Notes: generated by a model not told the origin, from the letters alone. Counted from the stretch's first letter, positions 1 through 6,076 are shown. The stretch is 8,081 nucleotides of DNA from Candidatus Eiseniibacteriota bacterium (GCA_030610515.1 JAUWRQ010000027.1:1-8081), one strand, 5' to 3'. Program-made: numbers and translations.

Positions 1-1
1 C

Positions 2-664
2 AACTCGTCCTTCGGCCCGGTCATAGCCGAGCTGTACCAACACGGAAGGCGCTTGGAGCTCCAGTCACTCTATTCGTCGCAGACGCGAAGCATCCTGATT
101 ATCATCCTCCCGGCCTACTGCTGGATCGTGGGATTCGGCGACGACGTGCTGCGGATATTCGGAGACGAGTTCGTTGTAGGCTACACGGCGCTCGTGGTGC
201 TCGGCATCGGCGTGGTCGTTCGCTGCATCGTCGGCACCGTCGGCACCATGCTCGTCATGTGCGGCCATCAGAGATACAATGCGATGAACATCGTGGTCGT
301 TACGGGGATGAACATCGGGTTGAACCTGCTTCTGATCCCTCGCTACGGTCTCCTGGGAGCGGCCGTCGCGACGGCCGTGTCCGTGTCCATCATCGACGCT
401 GTCGGACTCATGGAAGTTCGCCTTCTTCTCAAGATCCACCCGTACAGGCGCGCGTTCCTGAAGCTGGTAGTCGCGGGTTCCGCCGCCCTCGCAGCGAATC
501 TTCTTCTTCGCTCCGTCACTCCCCAGCTCTCGGTCGTCGCGATCTTCGGCATTCTGCTGGCGACCTACGGCGTCTTCGTCGGACTGCTGGCACTGATGGG
601 GCTCGAGCACGACGACCACCTCATCATTGGAAAGGCGCTCTCGAAGATCAGACGTCGCGGATAG
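2..664 (+). CDS. Polysaccharide/oligosaccharide flippase (Wzx-like), C-terminal part, cut by the left edge
   Basis: The frame is open from base 2 to a TAG stop at 662-664, giving 220 visible residues. A TTG at 53 could pass for a start. It is not the real one, because residues encoded before it (NSSFGPVIAE) already align with the full-length flippase at 4543-6069, beginning at that protein's residue 286. About 285 N-terminal residues should therefore lie off the window. Roughly six hydrophobic segments are visible, near fragment residues 30-46, 61-86, 95-112, 115-135, 150-169 and 176-199, with a basic tail (KIRRRG). Landmarks shared with the paralog are IFGDEFV (52-58), NLLLIPRYG followed by GAA.AT, and LLLKI.P (141-147). 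Members of this MOP/MATE-like superfamily move lipid-linked glycans across the inner membrane. The substrate cannot be read from sequence. Confidence in the family is high; the precise role is inferred. Confidence 0.88.
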   Translation, partial: NSSFGPVIAELYQHGRRLELQSLYSSQTRSILIIILPAYCWIVGFGDDVLRIFGDEFVVGYTALVVLGIGVVVRCIVGTVGTMLVMCGHQRYNAMNIVVVTGMNIGLNLLLIPRYGLLGAAVATAVSVSIIDAVGLMEVRLLLKIHPYRRAFLKLVVAGSAALAANLLLRSVTPQLSVVAIFGILLATYGVFVGLLALMGLEHDDHLIIGKALSKIRRRG

Positions 665-705
665 GGCGACGGGCGCATCGCGCGGCCGCCGAACACCGTG
701 ACGCT

Positions 706-728
706 CGCGGGAGGGAACCTCCACCGCG
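706..728 (+). other. Stem-loop with a 2-nt bulge in the convergent gap
   Basis: CGCGGGAGG at 706-714 pairs with CCTC (718-721) and CCGCG (724-728). The loop is GAA and the CA at 722-723 bulges out, giving nine pairs in total. It lies 42 nt after the flippase stop and 17 nt before the stronger terminator-like hairpin at 745-776. It could stabilise the 3' end of either convergent transcript. No U-tract follows on either strand, so I do not call it a terminator by itself. Confidence 0.45.
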
Positions 729-744
729 ATGGCGCGAAGAGCGC

Positions 745-783
745 GAAGCCCCACCCGCGGACGCGGATGGGGCTTCGTTCTTC
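745..783 (+). terminator. Probable rho-independent terminator between convergent genes
   Basis: GAAGCCCCA (745-753) pairs perfectly with TGGGGCTTC (768-776), and the inner CCGC/GCGG can extend the stem. The following bases, GTTCTTC, are pyrimidine-rich and give a short U-containing tail on the plus strand. It sits between the flippase ending at 664 and the fumarase beta gene ending at 839 on the other strand, where a shared terminator would be expected. On the minus strand the hairpin is intact but the bases after it are not U-rich, so it is best supported for the plus-strand transcript. Confidence 0.65.
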
Positions 784-838
784 TCTGGACGCCCGGCGCA
801 TCTCCAAACGTGTATGTCCACGCGGCGCGCGGCGCCCA

Positions 839-1417
839 CTACTTCTCCAGAAGCTCCTCGTACTTCTTCCGGGAGAGCTTCTCTATCTCGTCATGAACGG
901 ACCTGCCGTGCGAATCCATCGTCACGACCGCGGGGAAATTCTCGACGCGGATGACCCACATGGCCTCCGGTACGCCGAACTCCTCGAGCTTGTGCACGTC
1001 CAGGACCTCGACGACAGACCTCGCGAGTGTCGTGGCCAGCCCGCCGACCGCCGAGAGATAGACGCACCCGTGCTCCGCGCACGCCTTCAAGGTGTCTGGG
1101 CCCATGCCGCCCTTGCCGATGACGCCGCGGACGCCGTACTTCGCAATGACCGGACCCTCGTAGGGTTCCTCGCGGATGCTCGTCGTGGGACCCGCGGCGA
1201 CGAACGAGTACTTGTCGCCCTCCTTCTTCACGACCGGGCCGCAGTGGTAGATCATGCTGTCGCGCAGGAGATCCTTGACATCCTCGCCACCGGTCTCGAC
1301 GAGGTACTTGTGCGCCGCGTCGCGCGCGGTGATCATGACACCGGTTATCGAGATCTCGTCTCCGGCCTTGAGCTTCCTGATCTCTTCTTCCGAGACGGGG
1401 AGCTTAATCCCAATCAT
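839..1417 (-). CDS. Class I fumarate hydratase, beta subunit (C-terminal domain family)
   Basis: This 192-residue protein is the swivelling C-terminal half of the two-subunit, iron-sulfur class I hydro-lyases. With the alpha subunit it interconverts fumarate and malate in the cytoplasm. Family landmarks are the start-proximal PVSEEEIRKLKAGD (7-20), ITARDAAHKYL (29-39), the MIYHCGPVV block (55-63), GPTTSIR (76-82), GKGGMG (101-106) and a C-terminal AVVTMDSHG segment (163-171). The length is usual for a stand-alone beta subunit. The ATG at 1415-1417 has a strong SD, GGAGGT at 1423-1428, inside the alpha gene. The two genes overlap by 14 nt in different frames, which points to coupled translation and equal subunit supply. 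L(+)-tartrate dehydratase beta subunits belong to the same family, so fumarase is the likelier but not the only reading. Confidence 0.93.
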   Translation of the reverse strand: MIGIKLPVSEEEIRKLKAGDEISITGVMITARDAAHKYLVETGGEDVKDLLRDSMIYHCGPVVKKEGDKYSFVAAGPTTSIREEPYEGPVIAKYGVRGVIGKGGMGPDTLKACAEHGCVYLSAVGGLATTLARSVVEVLDVHKLEEFGVPEAMWVIRVENFPAVVTMDSHGRSVHDEIEKLSRKKYEELLEK

Positions 1418-2285
1418 AGGTGACCTCCCCTCCCTGCACGGACATGAACGCCTTCCGGTACGCCCAGCAGGTGTAGCTCACGGACACGAAGAAGCACGCG
1501 GGCAGACGATGTTGTTTGCCTATCTTGACACCCAGGACGGTCGTCTTGCCGCCGAAGCCCGACGGCCCGATGCCCAGACCGTTCAGTTCCTCCATCAGCG
1601 TGTTCTCTAGCTCGGCGAGAACAGGATCCGGATTCGTGTCGCCGAGGTCGCGTAGGAGCTGCTCCTTGGACCACCCGAACGACGAACCGCGGTTGCCGCC
1701 CGCGCAGACTCCTACGACACCGGGGGCACAACCCTTGCCTTGCGCGTTGTAGACCGTATCGATGATGCACTTGCGGACGCCCTCGAGGTCGCGGCCGGCT
1801 TTGAGTCTTCCGTCCGGCAGCTTGTACTGCGCGCCCACGTTCTCCGAACCGCCGCCCTTCAGAAGAAGCCGCACGCGGAGCCCCTCTTCATCGCGCTGGT
1901 TGAAGTGGAAGTCCGGTGACCCCGGCCCCAGGTTGTTGCCGGAGTTCGCTCCAGTCACAGGGTCGACCGCGTTCGGCCGGAGAATGTACTCCTCCGTCGC
2001 GCGCACCGTCGCCGCCCTCGCCGCCTCCTCGATCTCCTTCTGCCGGAAGTCCGGGCCGTACTCGACGAAGAAGAGGAGCGCACCTGTGTCCTGGCAGATC
2101 GGAGTTGTCCCCTCCCTCGCCTGTTTCGCGTTCTCGAGCATGAGCTCGAGGCTCGTGCCCGCCGACGCCCCCTCGCCCTCCGCCGCGATGCCGCGACGCA
2201 TGGCGGCCACGACATCAGGAGGAAGCGACGTGGATGCCCGCCGAATGAGGTCGAAGAGGCTCTCCTCGAGCCTTCCCCTGTCCAT
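1404..2285 (-). CDS. Class I fumarate hydratase, alpha subunit (4Fe-4S)
   Basis: This 293-residue protein is the catalytic iron-sulfur half of a two-subunit class I fumarase; the labile 4Fe-4S cluster acts as a Lewis acid in hydration of fumarate to L-malate. Candidate cluster cysteines are Cys64 in CQDTG (64-68), Cys186 in CAPGVVGVC (186-194), and Cys273 in SYTCW (270-274). Cys194 and Cys264 are also present and may be structural. Other family landmarks are ILRPNAVDPVTG.NSG.N (101-117), KGGGSEN (143-149) and GIGPSGFGGKTT (238-249). The ATG at 2283-2285 is preceded by AAGGAGGG at 2289-2296, a strong SD. The gene is first in a two-gene unit with the beta subunit and has its own promoter at about 2344-2371. 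A tartrate dehydratase alpha subunit would look similar. The absence of other tartrate genes and the usual housekeeping role favour fumarase. Confidence 0.93.
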   Translation of the reverse strand: MDRGRLEESLFDLIRRASTSLPPDVVAAMRRGIAAEGEGASAGTSLELMLENAKQAREGTTPICQDTGALLFFVEYGPDFRQKEIEEAARAATVRATEEYILRPNAVDPVTGANSGNNLGPGSPDFHFNQRDEEGLRVRLLLKGGGSENVGAQYKLPDGRLKAGRDLEGVRKCIIDTVYNAQGKGCAPGVVGVCAGGNRGSSFGWSKEQLLRDLGDTNPDPVLAELENTLMEELNGLGIGPSGFGGKTTVLGVKIGKQHRLPACFFVSVSYTCWAYRKAFMSVQGGEVTYDWD

Positions 2286-2303
2286 GAACCCTCCTTACGT
2301 AGA

Positions 2304-2330
2304 AACCGCCCGATACGCTCGGGCGCGGTT
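2304..2330 (-). other. Stem-loop in the fumarase mRNA leader
   Basis: On the plus strand AACCG (2304-2308) and CCCGA (2309-2313) pair with TCGGG (2319-2323) and CGGTT (2326-2330). The loop is TACGC and a 2-nt bulge lies at 2324-2325. The ten pairs fill most of the short leader expected from the promoter at 2344-2371. They stop only seven bases before the SD at 2289-2296. The position suits mRNA protection or control of ribosome access; either function is inferred. Confidence 0.55.
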
Positions 2331-2343
2331 GCTGCACGGCTCG

Positions 2344-2371
2344 ATTCTATCCCACACGCGGCAGGAGTCAA
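2344..2371 (-). promoter_or_regulatory. Sigma70-like promoter for the fumarase genes
   Basis: Read on the minus strand, TTGACT (2366-2371) is a -35 element matching five of six consensus bases. After a 16-bp spacer, TAGAAT (2344-2349) is a -10 element, also five of six. Transcription should start near 2337, giving a leader of about 50 nt before the alpha-subunit ATG at 2285. Both boxes face the fumarase genes and no closer promoter is needed. Confidence 0.7.
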
Positions 2372-2412
2372 AGCGATTCGGGCACCTCCCCGTGAACGCG
2401 GGTCATGTGCGG

Positions 2413-2439
2413 GCCGGCGCTCCACACTGGAATGCCGGC
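2413..2439. promoter_or_regulatory. Palindromic stem-loop midway between divergent promoters, possible operator
   Basis: GCCGGC (2413-2418) pairs with GCCGGC (2434-2439). After one G-T pair and one mismatch, TCCA (2421-2424) pairs with TGGA (2428-2431) across a CAC loop. Because GCCGGC is self-complementary, the same bases also form a direct repeat, GCCGGCGC at 2413-2420 and 2434-2441, spaced 21 bp or about two helical turns. The site lies 42 bp from the fumarase -35 and 54 bp from the cotransporter -35. That placement would suit a shared regulator, but chance is possible in GC-rich DNA. Confidence 0.35.
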
Positions 2440-2493
2440 GCCGCATGGCCCCACGTGAGCCTAACATCCCACTCACTCCACGCTCATCTCACC

Positions 2494-2522
2494 TTGACAC
2501 ACCAGCCTGCCGGTGGCAGAAT
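2494..2522 (+). promoter_or_regulatory. Sigma70-like promoter for the cotransporter/PhoU unit
   Basis: A perfect TTGACA -35 box (2494-2499) is followed by a 17-bp spacer and CAGAAT (2517-2522). The -10 matches four of six bases and keeps the important second A and final T. Transcription would start near 2529, leaving a leader of about 88 nt before the ATG at 2617. It is the best plus-strand promoter match I found in the gap. Confidence 0.65.
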
Positions 2523-2584
2523 CCGCGCCCGAGGGCCCCCGATCTCACGGGGACCGACCGCCGCCACAGCCAGCAACCGACACA

Positions 2585-2604
2585 GGGCTCCCAGCCGGGA
2601 GCCC
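2585..2604 (+). other. Perfect 8-bp hairpin just upstream of the cotransporter start
   Basis: GGGCTCCC (2585-2592) pairs exactly with GGGAGCCC (2597-2604) across an AGCC loop. The hairpin ends 12 nt before the ATG at 2617, directly ahead of the weak SD-like GGACGGAAG at 2607-2615. A second, 5-bp hairpin, CCCCG/CGGGG, lies earlier in the leader at 2537-2552. No U-tract follows, so a simple terminator is unlikely. A role in setting translation efficiency is inferred. Confidence 0.5.
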
Positions 2605-2616
2605 CCGGACGGAAGC

Positions 2617-3774
2617 ATGCCGGAGCATTCAGGAAGTCCCGCTCCTGAGCTCATGGGCCAACAGCACAACGCCCCGTGGACGACGCTCGTGCGCGTTCTG
2701 ACCGCGGCGGCCGCTCTCTATGTCTTCCTCCTGAGCGTCAACCTTCTCGGCAGCGGCTTCAAGATGTTCGGAGCCGGGTTCGCCGAGCAGCTCATCGCCA
2801 CGACGTCCAACCCGTTCGTCGGCCTCTTCATCGGCATACTCGCCACGAGCATCGTCCAGAGTTCCTCGATGACGACGTCGATGACCGTCGGCTTCGTCGC
2901 GTCTGGAATCCTGACGATAGAGGGCGCCGTTCCCATCATCATGGGCGCGAACATCGGAACGACGGTCACCTGCGCGATCGTGTCGATGGGGCACATCGGA
3001 CGGAAGGAGGAGTTCCGGCGAGCCTTCGCGGCGGCCAGCGTCCACGACTTCTTCAACGTGATGGCGGTCATCATCCTCTTGCCGCTCGAGGTCGCCACGG
3101 GGTTCCTGTCCAAGTCGGCGAGCGCCCTCTCGAGGCTTCTCGTGGGCGGAGAGGCGATAAGCTTCGCGAGTCCCGTCAAACAGGCGGTGGACCCGCTCGT
3201 CAAGTCGATCGGGTACCTCGCCGAGTCGCTCGTCGGGACACACGCAGCCATCCTGGTCGTGGCGGTCGCCCTCATACTGCTCTTCGGCTCGCTCTACGTT
3301 GTGGTCAAGCGCACGAAGGCGCTCGCCCTCGGACGCGCGGAGGTCGTCATCGACCGGTTCATGGGGCGGAGCGGAGTCGCCGGCATGGCGGTGGGGGCCG
3401 GCGTCACCGCCGTCATCCAGAGCAGTTCGGTGACGACGTCGCTCTTGGTCCCGCTCGCGGGAGCCGGCATCGTCAAACTCGAGAAGATCTTCCCCATCAC
3501 GCTCGGGGCGAACATCGGCACCACCGTCACGGCGCTCCTCGCTTCGCTCGCGGGGGACTCCCGCGGTCTGACGATCGCGCTCGTGCACCTGCTTTTCAAC
3601 ATCGCGGGGATAATCGTCATCTATCCGGCGAAGCCCGTGAGGAAGATACCGCTCATGCTCGCCAGGAGGCTGGCCGACGCGGCGGTCGGGTCGCGGAAGA
3701 GCGCGATCTTTTTCGTGATCGGGCTCTTCTACGCGCTGCCCGCTCTGCTTATACTGATGGACAAGTGGTTCTAG
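2617..3774 (+). CDS. Na+/phosphate cotransporter (Na/Pi cotransporter family, NptA/SLC34-like)
   Basis: This 385-residue inner-membrane protein is built from two homologous halves. Each carries the family signature: QSSSMTTS at 81-88 then GANIGTT at 110-116, and QSSSVTTS at 268-275 then GANIGTT at 297-303. Each half also keeps a His...Phe-Asn element after the repeat (H143...FN147 and H324...FN328). In this family the QSSS repeats form the Na+- and phosphate-binding core. Hydrophobic segments are spread throughout, including 29-46, 66-80, 148-160, 209-230, 320-337 and 363-381. I chose ATG 2617, which has GGACGGAAG just upstream. ATG 2653 (373 residues) is an alternative with a poorer SD. Many bacterial relatives are longer and carry a fused C-terminal PhoU domain; here that domain is the next gene. 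Import of phosphate is expected, though some bacterial members act as exporters or regulators. Confidence 0.92.
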   Translation: MPEHSGSPAPELMGQQHNAPWTTLVRVLTAAAALYVFLLSVNLLGSGFKMFGAGFAEQLIATTSNPFVGLFIGILATSIVQSSSMTTSMTVGFVASGILTIEGAVPIIMGANIGTTVTCAIVSMGHIGRKEEFRRAFAAASVHDFFNVMAVIILLPLEVATGFLSKSASALSRLLVGGEAISFASPVKQAVDPLVKSIGYLAESLVGTHAAILVVAVALILLFGSLYVVVKRTKALALGRAEVVIDRFMGRSGVAGMAVGAGVTAVIQSSSVTTSLLVPLAGAGIVKLEKIFPITLGANIGTTVTALLASLAGDSRGLTIALVHLLFNIAGIIVIYPAKPVRKIPLMLARRLADAAVGSRKSAIFFVIGLFYALPALLILMDKWF

Positions 3775-3786
3775 GGAGGTCACTAC

Positions 3787-4479
3787 ATGTTCAGGGAATT
3801 CATCGAAGCGCTCAGACGCCGCCCGCTCCTGGATCAGATGCTCTCTGAGATGAACGAGATGCTCGGTCAGGCGGTCCACATGTTCCACCCGATAGCGGAG
3901 GTGCTGGCCGGGAGGCAGAAGCTCTCGGACGCGACGCACGACATGGTCTACTCGACGGACCGCGGCATCAACCACATACAGCGGAAGATAAGGAAGCAGC
4001 TGGTCGAGCACCTGGTGGTTACCACCGGCGCCGACGTGCCGATAAGCCTGGTCCTGATGAGCGTCTCAAAGGACGCGGAGCGCGTTGGAGACATGTGCAA
4101 GAACATGCTCGAGGTCGCGGAGGCCCGTGGCGGATCCCTTCCAGAAGGCCCCTATCGCGAGCGCTTCGACAGGCTGCTCGAGGAGACAGAGGGGCTCTTC
4201 GAGCCGACGGCGGCTGCGTTCAGGGAGTCGGACAGGGACCTCGGAGAGGAAGCCGTCGAGAAGGGACGCGCGCTCGCGAGGGAGTTCGACGGCGTGATCG
4301 ACGATCTGCTGACCGCCGACGTGCCGACCCGCGACGCCGTGCTGATGGCTCTGCTTGCGCGCTACCTGAAGAGGCTGTGCCTGCACCTCGCCAACATCGC
4401 GACGAGCGTCGTCATGCCGCTTCACCGGCTGGACTACTTCGACGAGAAACGGGATGAACCCGACAACGACCAGTCGTGA
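3787..4479 (+). CDS. PhoU-domain protein, partner of the adjacent phosphate cotransporter
   Basis: This 230-residue, largely helical cytoplasmic protein resembles PhoU. It would form two three-helix bundles and associate with phosphate transport. The first metal-binding motif is intact: D96-A-E98-R99-V-G-D102 followed by N106. In the second repeat the equivalent stretch is YLKRLCLHLAN (193-203). The expected Glu and Asp are replaced by Lys195 and Leu199, while Asn203 is kept, so only one of the two usual metal sites looks functional. The ATG at 3787 follows the cotransporter stop by 12 nt. Its strong SD, AGGGAGGT at 3773-3780, overlaps that stop codon, showing a two-gene operon with likely translational coupling. 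No pstSCAB or phoBR genes are nearby. It is therefore probably a regulator of the Na+/Pi transporter and not the classical Pst-PhoR PhoU. The C-terminus is acidic and probably disordered. Confidence 0.88.
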   Translation: MFREFIEALRRRPLLDQMLSEMNEMLGQAVHMFHPIAEVLAGRQKLSDATHDMVYSTDRGINHIQRKIRKQLVEHLVVTTGADVPISLVLMSVSKDAERVGDMCKNMLEVAEARGGSLPEGPYRERFDRLLEETEGLFEPTAAAFRESDRDLGEEAVEKGRALAREFDGVIDDLLTADVPTRDAVLMALLARYLKRLCLHLANIATSVVMPLHRLDYFDEKRDEPDNDQS

Positions 4480-4521
4480 TCGGCGACATTCCCGAGGAGC
4501 GCTGCGGTGGATGTTGCGTGA

Positions 4522-4539
4522 CGGCTCCACGCGGAGTCG
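4522..4539. terminator. Weak hairpin in the convergent gap, possible terminator
   Basis: CGGCTCC (4522-4528) pairs with GGAGTCG (4533-4539) across an ACGC loop, with one G-T pair. AGCGC (4498-4502) and GCGCT (4540-4544) could close an outer stem. It lies between the convergent phoU-like and flippase genes, where transcription must end. Neither strand has a U-tract after it, so factor-dependent termination is equally plausible. Confidence 0.3.
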
Positions 4540-4542
4540 GCG

Positions 4543-6069
4543 CTAGCCTTGACGTCTGCTGAGTATCCTGCCCATCACCGAGGACCACACCATCCTGTCC
4601 TCTTCGCTCACTCCCATTGAGATAGTGAGCAGCGCCGCCACGCCGTAGCACGCGACGAGGGTTGCCGCCGACCAGTACCAGTCGCGCGGGACATCGAAGA
4701 ACCGCCTCGACGCGACGGCCAGCCCGAAGAGCACCACAGCGGTGACGCCGACCTTCCAGGACGATCTATCGAACGGGAAGATCTTGAGGAGCACGCGCCC
4801 CTCCGTCAGGCGCGCTACGTTCACGAGGACTATCGAAGCTCCTGTCGCGATGGCGGCTCCCATGATCCCCATCCTCGGAACAAGCAGGATACTGAGGATG
4901 ACGCTGACGCCCGCCATGACGAGGATGTTGTAGACGTTGAACTTCTGGAACCTGGTCATCGCGAGGCAACTCGACACGGACCCCGCGGTGCTGTCGATAA
5001 CCTGCGCGGCCGCCAGGACCAAGAGTGCGGCGTAGCCTCTCACGAACTCGTCCCCGAAGATCGACAGCACGCCATCTCCCGAGATGACGAGCCACGCGAA
5101 CACCGGAAGCGTCAGGAGGACGATCCATCGCGTGATCGTGTGGAGGAGCGACTTCATGAGCTCGACGCCTCCTCGGTGGTAGACGTCGGCGATGATCGGC
5201 GAGAAGATCGCGTTCCACGAGAAGGTGAAAAGCGTGGCAAGGCTCGCGAGCAAGACGACGACGTTGAAGACGCCGACGTCCGCCGACGTGAGGAAGAACC
5301 CCAGCATCAAGCGTCCGCTGTGAAGGAGCACGAACGCCGTGCCGGTCTCGGCGAGCATCTGGGAGGAGTAGCCCAGGAACTCCCGGCGAGGCAGGGTGGC
5401 TCCTTCCCCGTGAATCAGGAACGGACCGCTCTTCCGCACGAAGATGGTCGTGACGACTGCGGAGACGCAGCACGCCGCCACGGCGGCCGCAACGATGCCT
5501 CCCAGGCGATACCCGAGAAGGAAGAGCACGAGGAAGACGGCGAGTCTGGGGACGCGGAAGCTCAGCTCCAGCCCGATGATGCTGCGCCTCATGTCCTTGA
5601 CTGCTCGGAGCGCGGCGGACTGAAGCCTCGCGAGGGTGTAGGGCAGCATCGCGAACGCGACCACGAGGAGCGCGTGTTCGAGACGTGGCTCCTTGAAGAA
5701 GGAACCGGCGATCGTCCCGCGGAGCAGCACGATGGTCAGGGTTCCCGCGATGCCGGCGACGACTCCGAACCTGAGGCCGAATCTGAACGTCGAGCGCGCC
5801 TGGTCCTCTCGGCCCTTCCCCACGAACATGGATATGTACCGCACGAAGCCGCCCTCGATGCCGAACGTGGTCAGTATCGAAACGGCCATGACGACGGTCC
5901 ACGCCAAGACATAGACGCCGAGCACATCGGCGCCTAGCAAGCGCGCGATGATGGCGTTGGCGGCGAACCCGAACGCCAGCGCGAACGCCTGACCGAAGAA
6001 CGTGAACCCGGCCTCCCGGGTGGCCTTCGAGAGATAGCCCTTGTACTCAGCGTGGGTGTGGTCCGTCAC
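4543..6069 (-). CDS. Polysaccharide/oligosaccharide flippase (Wzx-like, MOP superfamily)
   Basis: This 508-residue polytopic membrane protein has about 12-14 hydrophobic segments, for example 22-45, 50-70, 98-120, 131-147, 173-190, 192-212, 264-285, 312-330, 380-398, 402-420, 437-452 and 464-484. Features typical of the polysaccharide biosynthesis/export branch are the amphipathic N-terminus, GFGFAANAIIARLLG-like spacing around residues 33-46, IEGGFVRYI (71-79), and the repeat-like LLVPRMGIMGAA.AT in the second half. It would flip a lipid-linked glycan across the inner membrane. The start is GTG at 6067-6069. An AGGGAG SD at 6080-6085 lies inside the last codons of the upstream GNAT-fold gene, and the intergenic gap is only 7 nt, so translation is probably coupled. 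The C-terminal half closely matches the truncated protein at 2-664, marking them as paralogs. The substrate is unknown. Confidence 0.9.
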   Translation of the reverse strand: MTDHTHAEYKGYLSKATREAGFTFFGQAFALAFGFAANAIIARLLGADVLGVYVLAWTVVMAVSILTTFGIEGGFVRYISMFVGKGREDQARSTFRFGLRFGVVAGIAGTLTIVLLRGTIAGSFFKEPRLEHALLVVAFAMLPYTLARLQSAALRAVKDMRRSIIGLELSFRVPRLAVFLVLFLLGYRLGGIVAAAVAACCVSAVVTTIFVRKSGPFLIHGEGATLPRREFLGYSSQMLAETGTAFVLLHSGRLMLGFFLTSADVGVFNVVVLLASLATLFTFSWNAIFSPIIADVYHRGGVELMKSLLHTITRWIVLLTLPVFAWLVISGDGVLSIFGDEFVRGYAALLVLAAAQVIDSTAGSVSSCLAMTRFQKFNVYNILVMAGVSVILSILLVPRMGIMGAAIATGASIVLVNVARLTEGRVLLKIFPFDRSSWKVGVTAVVLFGLAVASRRFFDVPRDWYWSAATLVACYGVAALLTISMGVSEEDRMVWSSVMGRILSRRQG

Positions 6070-6076
6070 TCGGCAA

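Larger units (their letters stand above)
2286..2616. promoter_or_regulatory. Divergent control region between the fumarase and phosphate-transport units
   Basis: This 331-bp stretch encodes no protein I believe in. On the minus strand toward fumarase it holds a promoter (2344-2371) and a leader hairpin (2304-2330). A palindromic stem-loop sits in the middle (2413-2439). On the plus strand toward the cotransporter it holds a promoter (2494-2522) and a leader with two hairpins (2537-2552 and 2585-2604). The plus frame used by the cotransporter stays open through this region and further left, but that extension runs antisense to the fumarase alpha gene and shows no protein-family signal. I saw no Pho-box-like repeats and no recognisable riboswitch. 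Confidence 0.8.

Noticed and set aside
53..55. TTG as the start codon of the left flippase
   Set aside because: The frame is open to the window edge and residues before this codon match the paralog, so the true start is off the window.
65..754. A 229-codon minus-strand open frame over the left flippase
   Set aside because: It is antisense to a well-supported membrane protein, and its His/Asp/Arg-rich translation shows no domain.
1762..2616. Long in-frame upstream extension of the cotransporter to a total of 670 residues
   Set aside because: The extension is antisense to the fumarase alpha gene, is rich in Arg, Ser and Pro with no family signal, and lies upstream of a good promoter at 2494-2522. 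Family sequence starts near 2617-2653.
2286..2616. Pho-box or riboswitch upstream of the phosphate cotransporter
   Set aside because: I saw no pair of spaced PhoB-type repeats and no known riboswitch fold by inspection; only simple hairpins are supported.
2629..4011. A 460-codon open frame on the minus strand
   Set aside because: It runs antisense across the cotransporter and the start of the PhoU gene, with a charged Asp/Arg/Glu/His-rich translation typical of opposite-strand frames in GC-rich DNA.
5140..5937. A 265-codon plus-strand open frame inside the second flippase
   Set aside because: It is a shadow frame antisense to a clear flippase; the translation is low-complexity and strongly charged.
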